From: Caldifarciminota bacterium
Lineage (GTDB): Bacteria > Hydrothermota > Hydrothermia > WGAB01
Direction: 5' to 3'
Length of the DNA stretch: 42,525 nucleotides
Assembly (NCBI GenBank): GCA_015490555.1
Contig: WFXO01000009.1
Location: 1 to 42,525, forward strand
Below the pieces are notes generated by a model that saw only the letters and a list, made by a program, of their open reading frames with translations, made no database searches and was not told where the DNA came from. This document shows, piece by piece, positions 32,682 to 41,159 of this stretch. The position numbers and the translations under genes are program-made. Numbering within the stretch: the first letter of the stretch is position 1; every line of letters starts with the position of its first letter.

Positions 32682-33997
32682 TCGGACCTTCGACCCTCGC
32701 TTTGATGACGCTCTTTGCTGGATTCGTCCAACCTCTGGAATTAACAGATCCGTTCCAGGTTCTGTGGGTCCGATCCATGGATGACATGGACGGCCCGGTC
32801 TATTTCCCCTGGTACCCTGGCGTTACGGTTGATGGCCTGTCCTTCCCTTGGATTCCGGATCTCTCTTTTTTGCACGGTACCTTCTGGCTTACCAACTCGA
32901 GTTCCCCTCACCTGACATTTTTCCAGCCAGATGACACCACGCGCCCCATGACCTACCTCTTTTCCCAACGGGGGACAGGCACGTACTCCCATGTAGGCGC
33001 CTTCTTTGGAAGGGATCTGGGGAGACTCCGGATCCATGGGGGCGCGGATTTCAAGGCCTATCAACACGACTTTATGACCGTTACGTCCCATAACGCCTGG
33101 CTCTTGACCCGGATCCGGTGGTATGGTGCCCCCACACTCACGCTATTTCGGGCGGATCAGAGTCGGGAGCAAGAACGGGCCTGGAGGTTCATTCAACTGC
33201 GTTGGAATCCTTCATGGGCCCATGGAAGAGTGGTTCGCTGGGACGCGGAAGAGACGGGGTGGACCATTCAGGTACGCCGGTTCCTTGGAATCGCAGAGAT
33301 GACGGCGACGACCTTTCCCTCACGCCTTCGGAAACCTTTTTTCTCTTTTCAGATTCGAGTGCCTCATTTCCCCTTGTTCCTCGGTGTGGCTACTTTGGAA
33401 AATCAGTGGTTTCCTGTGGGGCACTTCACCTTTGGAAACCCCTCCTGTTGGTTGGAAATCTATTCTGAAGCCCATTCCTTGTGGGTTGCAGAAGACTCTG
33501 TCCATCCCCTGACCATGCCTCGTCAGGTGGGGATTCGTGGGGCGTGGTCCTCACGCGTGCTCCGGGCCTATGCCCAGATCCAAAGTGCTTGGGATCAGTG
33601 GGTTTTCCAAACAGATCGGTATCAATATCGTGCGGCCCTCCAGGAGGCTTTTCTGCATATGCAGGCGTTTCAATCCCTGGGGGCCTTAGAAGGGAAACTC
33701 TTTGGGAACACCTATCTCTGGCGAGATTCCGTGGGGGTGTATGAATCTTCCATTGTTGGGGTGGAGGTTCATGGACGGATGCAATGGCGAGACGGCCGGA
33801 TCACAGCTCTCCCGGGGGTCCAGATGGCCTGGCTGACAGATCCAGAGCGTCTGTTTCGAGTTGACATTCTGGCCACCCTGACCTTTTTCGAATCCGTGAG
33901 AGTGCATGCCCGAATTGCACATGTGTGGGAAACTCCCACCCCTCTGGTGTCTCGTCGCCGGTATACCGTCTTGATCGCGGTTCGACTCCCGGACTAA
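32678..33997 (+). CDS. Predicted outer-membrane barrel protein of unknown function
   Basis: 439 residues. Signal peptide (about 1-20, LALMTLFAGFVQPLELT), then Trp- and Tyr-rich amphipathic strands throughout (for example WLLTRIRWYGAPTLTLF, TGWTIQVRRFLG, VLIAVRLPD at the end), as in a large barrel without a plug domain. No family recognised; it could be a PorP/SprF- or DUF-type barrel of the FCB group. ATG 32678 overlaps the ftsK stop (ATGA), an unusual pairing. Its TAA shares bases with the TAG of the convergent PanE-like gene (33994-33997). Confidence 0.6.
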   Translation: MIGPSTLALMTLFAGFVQPLELTDPFQVLWVRSMDDMDGPVYFPWYPGVTVDGLSFPWIPDLSFLHGTFWLTNSSSPHLTFFQPDDTTRPMTYLFSQRGTGTYSHVGAFFGRDLGRLRIHGGADFKAYQHDFMTVTSHNAWLLTRIRWYGAPTLTLFRADQSREQERAWRFIQLRWNPSWAHGRVVRWDAEETGWTIQVRRFLGIAEMTATTFPSRLRKPFFSFQIRVPHFPLFLGVATLENQWFPVGHFTFGNPSCWLEIYSEAHSLWVAEDSVHPLTMPRQVGIRGAWSSRVLRAYAQIQSAWDQWVFQTDRYQYRAALQEAFLHMQAFQSLGALEGKLFGNTYLWRDSVGVYESSIVGVEVHGRMQWRDGRITALPGVQMAWLTDPERLFRVDILATLTFFESVRVHARIAHVWETPTPLVSRRRYTVLIAVRLPD

Positions 33998-34923
33998 AAG
34001 AGTTCAAGGTGTCCGTGTTTTCGTTCAAGGCCCTTAACGATGCGGTATACCGTCTCGTTATATGGAACCTCGATCCCCTGTCGTTTTGCCAGACCTAAGA
34101 GATATCCGGTGATCCAGTCAATTTCAGTCAGGGCTCCCCGGTCTAAGTCCTGGAGCATAGAGGATCGATTCTGGGCGGTTTGCTGAAGAACGGAGATCAC
34201 GAGGGACTCTATTTCCTCTTGGTTGAAATGCCACCCCTCTGCCGCCAAAACTTCCAGTCCTTCTCGTAAAATCGCGCGACCTAAGGTCAAATCCGGGTCG
34301 ACTCGAGTGAGGTCCCCATTGGGAACACCAAAGATCGTCGTGAGTGGGTTAATCACAAGGTTTACAAGAAATTTTCGCATCACCCAGGGTTGAATGTCCT
34401 CGACGAGTCGGACCTGGAACCCGGCTTTTTGTAAGATCGCCGCAGGCTCTAAAAATTTCTCTTCCATCCAGATTTCCCCATCCCCGCGATATTCTACTTG
34501 CCAAGGCTTTGTACGGGTAACGCCAAAGGTGACCACCAGACGGACGAACTGCCCAGAAAGGGCAGGCTTTAAGGAACGTTCAAAACCCGCGCCATTTTGG
34601 GGAAAGAGAAAAAAACAAGCCTGCAAACGCTGTAAAAAAGTGGAGACTGTTTGGAGATGGCGGGCCTTGACGGTGACGATGACGAGTGAAAATGACCCAA
34701 ATTGGTGTAGCAGTTCTGAAGGCGCGTAAATCGGTAAGGTGAGGGTTTCTGTTTGGCCTTTCCCACGGACCAGGACAGACACTTCTCGACTTTCTGGAAC
34801 CTTGCTAAGTTTATGTCCTAACACCACAGGATATCCCGCCTGGTGTAATCGAGCGGCGAAGTAGAGCCCTAACGCCCCCGGACCAAAGATGAGGAGGGGG
34901 CTATTCTGGGATGTGGGTTTCAT
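33994..34923 (-). CDS. panE: Ketopantoate reductase family protein (PanE/ApbA-like)
   Basis: 309 residues, family length. Rossmann NAD(P)-binding motif IFGPGALGLYFA (GxGxxG, about 12-23), central FPQNGAGFE, the catalytic-Lys region MRKFLVNLVINPLTTIFGVP and the C-terminal SSMLQDLDRGALTEIDWITG, all typical of 2-dehydropantoate 2-reductase, which makes pantoate for CoA. Paralogues with other substrates exist, so the exact reaction is probable rather than sure. ATG 34923 lies inside the end of cutA (23-base overlap) with no own Shine-Dalgarno, pointing to translational coupling. Confidence 0.85.
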   Translation of the reverse strand: MKPTSQNSPLLIFGPGALGLYFAARLHQAGYPVVLGHKLSKVPESREVSVLVRGKGQTETLTLPIYAPSELLHQFGSFSLVIVTVKARHLQTVSTFLQRLQACFFLFPQNGAGFERSLKPALSGQFVRLVVTFGVTRTKPWQVEYRGDGEIWMEEKFLEPAAILQKAGFQVRLVEDIQPWVMRKFLVNLVINPLTTIFGVPNGDLTRVDPDLTLGRAILREGLEVLAAEGWHFNQEEIESLVISVLQQTAQNRSSMLQDLDRGALTEIDWITGYLLGLAKRQGIEVPYNETVYRIVKGLERKHGHLELF

Positions 34924-35230
34924 GAGTAAGCCACTGGGCGTATTTTTGCGTGATGTACACTGTGGGGAGAACCACGAATTCAGGGACCTGATAGGGGTGA
35001 TGCTTCAGGATCCATTCCTCCAATTTTTGGATTTTGTCGTGCGTCGTTTTGATCACCAGGAGGAACTCTTGGTCGGCCTCCAAGTTCCCTTGCCACCAGT
35101 ACCTGGAGTTTACAGGCATCATATTGATGCAAGCGGCAAGACGTGCTTCTAAGATCCCTTGGATAAAGTCCTGAACATCATTTTCTGTGTTTTGTGGATA
35201 TGTGACAAACGCCACCACGCCTTCATTCAT
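34901..35230 (-). CDS. cutA: Divalent cation tolerance protein CutA1
   Basis: 109 residues, the normal length of this trimeric PII-like protein. Motifs: VAFVTYPQNTENDVQDFI, ILEARLAACINMMPVNSRYW, EFLLVIKTT and HHPYQVPEFVVLP. ATG 35230 has CGGAGGG 5 bases upstream; a longer reading from TTG 35260 has no such support. A TATAAT at 35261-35266 may be its -10 box, but no clear -35 is seen. The role of CutA is unsettled (metal tolerance, signalling). It overlaps the PanE-like gene. Confidence 0.95.
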   Translation of the reverse strand: MNEGVVAFVTYPQNTENDVQDFIQGILEARLAACINMMPVNSRYWWQGNLEADQEFLLVIKTTHDKIQKLEEWILKHHPYQVPEFVVLPTVYITQKYAQWLTHETHIPE

Positions 35231-35263
35231 AACTTCCCTCCGTTGTTGGGTGTGGTCCAAATT

Positions 35264-35300
35264 ATAAAAGAAACGGGGGAGTCAAACCTGACTCCCCCGT
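35264..35300 (-). terminator. Rho-independent terminator of the sorting-domain protein gene
   Basis: Minus strand: perfect 12-base arms ACGGGGGAGTCA (35289-35300) and TGACTCCCCCGT (35273-35284) with a 4-base loop, followed by a run TTCTTTTA (35264-35272). It lies 27 bases after the stop of the 645-residue gene and just before the possible cutA -10 box. Confidence 0.88.
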
Positions 35301-35326
35301 AAGGTTTTCCGTTTGTCGTGGCTGAC

Positions 35327-37264
35327 TTACTGGACGATGAGGAGTTTCTTCGTCAGAGTCCGCTGGTTGGCCTGGAGTTTGTAGAAGTAGACACCTGCCG
35401 TAACCTTGCCGTTGGTGTTCCAGGTCACCCTGTGGATCCCGGCATTGAGTTGGCCGTTGACAAGGGTGGTTACGAGTCGACCGGAGGCGTCGTAAACAGA
35501 GAGGTTGACATCCATGGCTTGTGGCAGTCCAAATTCAATGGTTGTCTGTCGAGTTGCCGGATTCGGATAGGCATCGGCCAGGAAGAGTCGGAGACCGGGC
35601 TGAATCCCTGTTTCTTCAACATCTGTGAGCAGGCCAAAGAACTGAGCGATGTAGAGAACAATCGAATCTGCAGGCGGGCTCTGGATGCCCATTAGCGGGC
35701 TCACTCCACCCATTTCAAAGGACTGACCAAAGGTTTTGAAGGTTCCCTGGTCGTACGCAACCCCACAGTTATAGCCGATGCTGGGATTGTACCACACGGC
35801 TTCCGCAGTTCCGCCCATCGTTGGGCCAGGAGTCAAGCGGTCAATCCAGTTGTTTTCACCTGTGTAAAGGAAGTTTTGGGTGCTATTGATGTCGGGGATC
35901 AAAGTATTGTCTAATCCCTGAAAGAGAGCAAGATCTGCAGATCCATCTTCTGCGTAAACGATTCCGGTCCACGGCAGGATGTTCCAGGCCCCGGTACCAG
36001 GATCCCAGCCCCACAAGTCACTGCCTTCGAAGTAGGCAGTACCACCGGCCTGGAGGAAGGCTTCGATCAGGGAGCCGGAGTTCGGATCGATCTGGGTGTT
36101 GTTGGGGAAGATGCCGGCGATGAACCATAAAGATTTGTAAATCCCTAAGGTATTTAGATCTCCTATGCTGGTGGAGTAGGTCCCAACGAGGCCGGCACCG
36201 CTGAGGACGTTGTCAATGAAGGGACCAGAGAGGGGTGTGGGATCGACGTCAATGATGAGATAATCCAGTTGGCCAGCATAAACGTCACAGGTAGCTGAGG
36301 TAGAGTCGTTGTTCGGGTTTTGATCCCCTGCCAAGACCGTCCAGGCCCAGGAGGTGTAAGTCCCTTCGGCTCCGAAGGTATAGGAGGGGAAGATGACATC
36401 CTGGACATCCCCTGGGTTCAGGCTCAGCTGGGTACTTTCACGGTAGACCTCAGCATCCAGCGTTTGATCATAGATAGCGAAATACGCCCAGAAGGTTTCT
36501 GCATTGGCCCCGATATTTCGGAAGGTTGCGGTGGGATCGACCACATCACCAACGAAGTAGATCCCCACAGGAGCGGAGATGTTGGTTGCTGCCACATCGT
36601 GATCGGGTGGAGGTCCGGTCTGGACGATCGCCAAGATATCCCAGTTATAAGGAAGGCCGTAGTCATTCAGTTCTGCCCAACCGCCACCGGCAAACCAGAC
36701 CCAGTCTCCTTTGCCAATCACTGGCGGTCCCGCGTCCACAGCGATGGGATATTCACCAGCCTGGTGGGTGATCTCTACGGCAACCCACATATCGTTGGCA
36801 CCATCAATCACGACCGGAACTGTCAGATCTACTCGATACCACCCTGTCCCCGTGACCGTGTACGGTTCTGTGGAGAGAGTGTCCCCAGGCATATTGGGAG
36901 CTCCGGGACCATATACAACGATTCGGCCGGAGTGTGTTCCGGGCTCCCAGTGATAGAATGCGACAGAGATGAGAGTATTCCCATCGTACAGCCCTAACTC
37001 ATCTGGTGTGAATCGGGCGGCGGCCTGGTAGGTGCCTCCATTGGTCAACCCAATGGCGTCACTGGCGACTGTATTGGGATCGTCAAAGCGGAGGGTCTCT
37101 TCGGGTTGAGGGGTAGCGAGATGCGGGTTGATGGCTTTCACGATTTGTTGGATCGAGGCTCCCTGGGACCGGGCATTGGTGAGGATCGGGCTTGACTTTT
37201 GGACCTTCGTAGCTCCTGATAGACTCCCTATCAGGAGTGCGACGACTACGCTATAGCGCCACAT
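35327..37264 (-). CDS. Secreted multidomain protein with C-terminal Por/T9SS type A-like sorting domain
   Basis: 645 residues. Signal peptide (about 1-18, VVVALLIGSLSGA). An N-terminal jelly-roll-like region (about 60-205), a CARDB-like beta sandwich (about 215-325, HDVAATNISAPVGIYFVGD), an alpha/beta domain (about 330-470, LDYLIIDVDPTPLSG), and a C-terminal sorting domain (about 565-645) with AYPNPATRQTTIEFGLP, VYDASGRLVTTL and the basic end TLTKKLLIVQ. That end is the type A signal of the type IX secretion system, or the related FlgD-like fold. Strong AAAAAAGGAGG precedes ATG 37264. No T9SS machinery is in the window. No enzyme motif seen; perhaps a surface or extracellular structural protein. 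Confidence 0.8.
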   Translation of the reverse strand: MWRYSVVVALLIGSLSGATKVQKSSPILTNARSQGASIQQIVKAINPHLATPQPEETLRFDDPNTVASDAIGLTNGGTYQAAARFTPDELGLYDGNTLISVAFYHWEPGTHSGRIVVYGPGAPNMPGDTLSTEPYTVTGTGWYRVDLTVPVVIDGANDMWVAVEITHQAGEYPIAVDAGPPVIGKGDWVWFAGGGWAELNDYGLPYNWDILAIVQTGPPPDHDVAATNISAPVGIYFVGDVVDPTATFRNIGANAETFWAYFAIYDQTLDAEVYRESTQLSLNPGDVQDVIFPSYTFGAEGTYTSWAWTVLAGDQNPNNDSTSATCDVYAGQLDYLIIDVDPTPLSGPFIDNVLSGAGLVGTYSTSIGDLNTLGIYKSLWFIAGIFPNNTQIDPNSGSLIEAFLQAGGTAYFEGSDLWGWDPGTGAWNILPWTGIVYAEDGSADLALFQGLDNTLIPDINSTQNFLYTGENNWIDRLTPGPTMGGTAEAVWYNPSIGYNCGVAYDQGTFKTFGQSFEMGGVSPLMGIQSPPADSIVLYIAQFFGLLTDVEETGIQPGLRLFLADAYPNPATRQTTIEFGLPQAMDVNLSVYDASGRLVTTLVNGQLNAGIHRVTWNTNGKVTAGVYFYKLQANQRTLTKKLLIVQ

Positions 37265-37301
37265 AACAACCTCCTTTTTTGAACCAAACAGTTAGGCGTT
37301 A

Positions 37302-37330
37302 AATCTAAGGGAGACCCCTGGAATTGTCAA
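37302..37330 (-). promoter_or_regulatory. Promoter of the sorting-domain protein gene
   Basis: Minus strand: perfect -35 TTGACA (37325-37330), 17-base spacer, -10 TAGATT (37302-37307). Start near 37295, about 30 bases before ATG 37264. The rest of the gap to 37421 shows no gene. Confidence 0.8.
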
Positions 37331-37421
37331 GCATCCAGATCTTTCAAGGGTAGCCTTTGTCACTTTCTTAAGTCACTCAAATATCGAGACATACCGTTTT
37401 TAGTTATTGCAAGTCCTTGAA

Positions 37422-38324
37422 TTACAAAAGAATAGGGAGGACACTCCTTGTCGGGTAAATTTTAAGAGTACGGGTTCGGCCCAAAAGTTCTCCATCTGCC
37501 TGGACCGGTAGGGCCTGCTCCGAGGAAACCTCGATTTCCGAAACCTGAAAATAATGGACTTCGGGTTCTTCTAAGTGCTCACCCCGGTAAACTTTGGGGA
37601 GTTTCCTTAAAAAAGATGGGATCGATAGTCTGTCCACCACAGTAACGTCCAGTTGTGCGTCGTCAAGCCGGGCCTTGGGAAAGAGATGGAACCCACCGCC
37701 CAAGAATTGTCCATTTCCTACCGAGAACAGTAGAATCTCTCCTTCGTACAGTGTGTGACCTTGGGATGTGGCTCTCATCCGCGGCGGGTGATACCGGGGG
37801 AAGGTATAGAGGACCCCCACCAAATACAATAGGTCTCCGGTTAGGTAGCGAAACTTCGGTAGATTTTCGACCACGGCGGCATCAAATCCCATCCCGATGC
37901 CGTTCACGAAAATGCTTTTTTCTCCTTCTATATCCACCATCCCTACATCGACGTATGCTAATTTGGGGTGGAGAAGGGCTCTTTCTAAAACCTGGTACCA
38001 GGGTTCATTGGAAAATACCGTCTTATAAAAGTCGTTCCCAGTCCCTAAAGGAATCAGGAGCAAAGGCATAGGTTGAGGGAAAATCCCCATCACAACTTCA
38101 CGGATTGTTCCATCGCCTCCCAATACCGCGATCGCATCCCACTTTCTTTCTTCTCCGATGCAGTGAGCGATTTCCGTCGCATGGCCTGGGTACTCTGTAC
38201 AAAACACATCGTAGTCAATGTTCCGGGATTCAAGGAATTCAACAACCTTCCGGATGAAATGTTTTGGACGCCCCCGTCCTGCCACTGGGTTGACGATTAA
38301 CGCACATCGACGGATGGGTTCCAT
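37422..38324 (-). CDS. Diacylglycerol/lipid kinase family protein (YegS/DgkB-like)
   Basis: 300 residues, family length. Motifs: LIVNPVAGRG near the start, the nucleotide-binding AVLGGDGTIREVV, IPLGTGNDFYKT, NGIGMGFDAAVV and the C-terminal LPVQADGELLG. Members phosphorylate diacylglycerol, sphingosine-like or other lipid alcohols. ATG 38324 is chosen because GGAGG lies 7 bases upstream and it gives the standard N-terminus; the open frame extends 39 codons further but without a family match. It overlaps the end of the deacetylase-like gene by 28 bases, and the isoprenoid-kinase-like gene lies two genes upstream, so this operon holds two lipid-alcohol kinases. Confidence 0.9.
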   Translation of the reverse strand: MEPIRRCALIVNPVAGRGRPKHFIRKVVEFLESRNIDYDVFCTEYPGHATEIAHCIGEERKWDAIAVLGGDGTIREVVMGIFPQPMPLLLIPLGTGNDFYKTVFSNEPWYQVLERALLHPKLAYVDVGMVDIEGEKSIFVNGIGMGFDAAVVENLPKFRYLTGDLLYLVGVLYTFPRYHPPRMRATSQGHTLYEGEILLFSVGNGQFLGGGFHLFPKARLDDAQLDVTVVDRLSIPSFLRKLPKVYRGEHLEEPEVHYFQVSEIEVSSEQALPVQADGELLGRTRTLKIYPTRSVLPILL

Positions 38325-39235
38325 GGGGCAACCTCCAACACATCTTGGGCCACTTTGGCCGTCTGGACATGGATGGCCACGGTATCTTCTACGTTCCAAG
38401 CATAGCCACCCCCTAAGGTCACGACAACCGGGACTTTCCACCTGTTGAGTGCATACTCAAACACCAACTGGTCTCTTTGTTTTAGTCCGTTCATGCTCAG
38501 GCGAAGACCTCCCAGTTGATCATCTTCGTATGGATCTGCCCCCGCCTGATAAAAGACGATTTCGGGGGTAAAGGACTGCGAAATCAACTCTAACGCCTGC
38601 CGAAGTCGATCGAGATATTCCTCATCCCCGATGCCTATGGGGAGTCCAATGTCCAGATCGCTCTTTTCTTTCGGGATCGGATACAATTGCTCCTGATGGA
38701 TCGAAAACGTGAACACCGTCGAATCGTTTTGGAAAATGCGGGCGGTCCCATTTCCCTGGTGAACATCACAGTCGATCACGATCGCTTTTTGGAATTTCCC
38801 TTCCCGTTGTCCCTTCCGGATTGCGTAGGCAAGGTCGTTGATGTAGCAAAAGCCTTCCGCATGATCCGGATAGGCATGATGAAATCCTCCCCCAATGTGA
38901 TAGCCGACCCCATACTGAAGCGCCAATTCGGTGGCTTTCCAAGTCCCCCCTGCCATCCATCTGAAACCTTCCACAATTTCTTGAGTGAGGGGAAGTTCTG
39001 ACCATAGGGTCCGGGGAGTCCGCCGCAATTCCTGTAAGTCGCGGAGGTATTCTTCGTCATGAACGAGTTGGAGGTCTTCAAAGGGAGGGAGGGTGGGATG
39101 AAAGAAATCCTCTGGTGTCGCAAGTCCTTCATCTACAATTCGTTGGTAAACGAGCCGGTACTTCTCTGTGGGAAAGACATGAGGTCCCAGGTCCATTTCA
39201 TATTTAGGTGAGTATACGAATTTCAATTTGCTCAT
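38297..39235 (-). CDS. Histone deacetylase/AcuC family zinc deacetylase
   Basis: 312 residues, family length. Conserved blocks: VHDEEYLRDL, GYHIGGGFHHAYPDHAEGF with the catalytic His pair, IDCDVHQGNGTA with zinc ligands Asp and His, AGADPYEDDQLGG with the third ligand Asp, and VTLGGGYA. Bacterial members deacetylate acetyl-lysine or small acetylated molecules such as polyamines; the substrate here is unknown. ATG 39235 follows the upstream stop by one base with GGGTGAG before it. It lies in an operon with lipid kinases, which is not a known functional link. Confidence 0.93.
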   Translation of the reverse strand: MSKLKFVYSPKYEMDLGPHVFPTEKYRLVYQRIVDEGLATPEDFFHPTLPPFEDLQLVHDEEYLRDLQELRRTPRTLWSELPLTQEIVEGFRWMAGGTWKATELALQYGVGYHIGGGFHHAYPDHAEGFCYINDLAYAIRKGQREGKFQKAIVIDCDVHQGNGTARIFQNDSTVFTFSIHQEQLYPIPKEKSDLDIGLPIGIGDEEYLDRLRQALELISQSFTPEIVFYQAGADPYEDDQLGGLRLSMNGLKQRDQLVFEYALNRWKVPVVVTLGGGYAWNVEDTVAIHVQTAKVAQDVLEVAPWNPSVDVR

Positions 39236-39236
39236 C

Positions 39237-40646
39237 TCACCCGATGAGGAGCACCGCGAGGATGGCTAAAGCCCCTCCCGCTAAACTCGCGGAGAAGTTG
39301 ACCCAGTTGTTGTTGAACCAGCGGAGCCCACCAGAAAAGACCGTGGGGAGATTGCAGTGGACTTCTACATCAAAAAGGCCTCCACACTCTTGACATCGAT
39401 ATCGTACCTCAACGGTCGCACCTAAGACACTATCCAAAAGATTGCCCAAGACCCCCACCACCGTCACGATCAAGATGGTTGACCACGGATACCCGTATCC
39501 TAAACCGACCGTTGCGATGAGAAAACTTCCCAGGATTCCTCCCAAGGTGCCGATCAAAGAGATGGCACCGGACGTCCCCTTTGGAACTTTGCGGAAGAGC
39601 AAGATGGACCGAGGATCTGTCCGAGAGAGACTCCCGATTTCGGTCGACCATGTGTCAGAATTTACGACTGCTAAGACCGCCAAATAGATGGGATACAAGT
39701 CAATGGGTACGATTTTCAGATAGGAGAGCACCACGATCAACGACGCGAGGCCTCCGTTGGCCAACACCTGGAAACCGTCCCTGGATTCCCCTGCTTTGAC
39801 GTTGCTTTTCCCGTGGATAAGTTTGGTCAGGAGGCTGGAGGTGCCAAAGAAGACCAAAATGGGGAGAAGGTATTGGACGCCCCCGAGCCCCAAGATGAGC
39901 ATGCCCATGACCCCGGTGATCAACGCACCATCAAGGGTCAAGGCTTTGGTTTGATACGCCAACCCTGCGATTAGAAGTGACCATCCCGCCGCTTCCAGCA
40001 TGGGGATCAGCCCTATCCCCCGGTCAAAGGCTGTGAGCCAGATGCCAGCCAGGAGAGGGATGATCCAGTTATCAAACCCACCGGAAAGCCCCAATTCTGC
40101 CATAGCCAGGACTCCGGCGAGAAAGATCATCATGAGGGGGAGGTGTCCCCGAAACAGAAATCCCCACAAAATCCAAGTAGAGGCGATGAAAGTCAGCGTA
40201 CCTCCCAGGGACTTTCCAAGAGATCGGAACCGGATCCAGGGATAAGACTTTCCAACAATGGCGGCAAGGGCGTCGGAGAAGAACATGGGGATCAGCGAGG
40301 CGGACAAAATCGTTCTGCTGGTCCCAAATAGCCATGTATTGGTCAGGACCGCAAGCGGGAAAAATACGGTTCCCCAAGTTTGTCGTTCAACCTCGTGGAT
40401 GCCCCGGAATATGCCCGTTACCAACGCCGCAGCATTGAGAACGACAAAAAGCGCCGAGAGAATCATCAGAGGTTTGAGGTCATGGAATGCCTGAATTGCA
40501 ATCAGAATCAAAATTCCAACACCGACGTGGACCAGTTTCCGTGTAAATTCACGGGTAAGGAGTTCGAAATGGGCGAGGATCTCACTCACCCCTACAAAAC
40601 CCATGATCGCCCCAAAAAAGATCCAGAACAGAAGTGTGTCACTCAT
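39237..40646 (-). CDS. Fused isoprenoid-alcohol kinase-like and DUF92 membrane protein (VTE5-VTE6-like)
   Basis: 469 residues, about 12 or more membrane segments. The N-terminal half (about 1-215) looks like the phytol/dolichol kinase (VTE5, CTP-dependent) family: REFTRKLVHVGVGI, FFPLAVLTNTWLF, MFFSDALAAIVGK and LGKSLGGTL. The C-terminal half (about 220-469) is DUF92, the family of plant VTE6 phytyl-phosphate kinase: LTLDGALITGVMGMLI, ANGGLASLIVVLSY, NSDTWSTEIGSLS and the Cys-rich YRCQECGGLFDVEVHCNLPT. Together these would phosphorylate an isoprenoid alcohol twice to a diphosphate, a salvage route for quinones or lipids. The assignment of the order of steps is inference. ATG 40646 overlaps the upstream stop. 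Confidence 0.8.
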   Translation of the reverse strand: MSDTLLFWIFFGAIMGFVGVSEILAHFELLTREFTRKLVHVGVGILILIAIQAFHDLKPLMILSALFVVLNAAALVTGIFRGIHEVERQTWGTVFFPLAVLTNTWLFGTSRTILSASLIPMFFSDALAAIVGKSYPWIRFRSLGKSLGGTLTFIASTWILWGFLFRGHLPLMMIFLAGVLAMAELGLSGGFDNWIIPLLAGIWLTAFDRGIGLIPMLEAAGWSLLIAGLAYQTKALTLDGALITGVMGMLILGLGGVQYLLPILVFFGTSSLLTKLIHGKSNVKAGESRDGFQVLANGGLASLIVVLSYLKIVPIDLYPIYLAVLAVVNSDTWSTEIGSLSRTDPRSILLFRKVPKGTSGAISLIGTLGGILGSFLIATVGLGYGYPWSTILIVTVVGVLGNLLDSVLGATVEVRYRCQECGGLFDVEVHCNLPTVFSGGLRWFNNNWVNFSASLAGGALAILAVLLIG

Positions 40647-41029
40647 TCTTGAACCTCATACGGAACGGGAAGAAGGTAAATGGCTACTAATGTACGGTCC
40701 GAGTTGAAAACAAATTGGGTGTGTATGCCCGCATATTCCGGATGTTTGACCGGAAGAAAGAATCTTACGATGACTTTTTTATGTGGAACGTCCGTTGCCA
40801 CGGAGAGAAAACGAAGGGTGTCCTGGACCGTCAAGCCCCATCGGTGCTGGATTTCTTTTTTAAGAGTTTCTTGGTAGGAATGTACAATCCGGACCCATCT
40901 TTGAAGGGGTACGAGATTAAGGGAAGGTTGTGTGGGATAAGGATACCGACCTTGGTAGATGGGGACGGAAGGAGAAGAGGTACACACAGCCATCATCGTT
41001 CCTACAACGGCGATCCCAGGGAAACGCAT
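40643..41029 (-). CDS. Small putative lipoprotein of unknown function
   Basis: 128 residues. The N-terminus MRFPGIAVVGTMMAVCTSSP has a lipobox-like MAVC, though the signal is short. The remainder has two or three strands (KKVIVRFFLPV, TQFVFNSDRTLVAIYLLPV). No family recognised. The start ATG 41029 has no Shine-Dalgarno; a TAAAAT (41036-41041) ends 6 bases before it. It is downstream of tRNA-Ile on the same strand, and its stop overlaps the fused kinase start (ATGA), so it opens the lipid-kinase operon. Confidence 0.6.
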   Translation of the reverse strand: MRFPGIAVVGTMMAVCTSSPSVPIYQGRYPYPTQPSLNLVPLQRWVRIVHSYQETLKKEIQHRWGLTVQDTLRFLSVATDVPHKKVIVRFFLPVKHPEYAGIHTQFVFNSDRTLVAIYLLPVPYEVQE

Positions 41030-41035
41030 GGCTAT

Positions 41036-41062
41036 ATTTTAAGGGTGTCCCTAAGAGGACAA
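41036..41062 (-). promoter_or_regulatory. Possible leaderless promoter of the small lipoprotein gene
   Basis: Minus strand: -10 TAAAAT (41036-41041), 6 bases before the ATG; -35 candidate TTGTCC (41057-41062) at a short 15-base spacing. The -35 is weak, so transcription may instead read in from tRNA-Ile. Confidence 0.4.
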
Positions 41063-41071
41063 AAAGAAAAG

Positions 41072-41145
41072 TGGGCCCAAGTGGATTCGAACCACCGACC
41101 TCGCGCTTATCAGGCGCGCGCTCTAACCAACTGAGCTATGGGCCC
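41072..41145 (-). tRNA. tRNA-Ile (anticodon GAT)
   Basis: A 74-base cloverleaf on the minus strand. Acceptor GGGCCCA (41139-41145) pairs with TGGGCCC (41073-41079), discriminator A at 41072, no encoded CCA. Anticodon stem CGCGC-CTGATAA-GCGCG, anticodon GAT at 41109-41111. The T arm contains GGTTCGAATCC. A T-rich stretch (CTTTTCTTTTTG) follows the 3' end. Confidence 0.95.
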
Positions 41146-41159
41146 ACTTGCGGTGGAAA

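Noticed and set aside
35281-35290. A -35 box (TTTGAC or TTGACT) for cutA inside the terminator stem
   Set aside because: Spacing to TATAAT 35261-35266 is only 13-14 bases, too short for a standard promoter.
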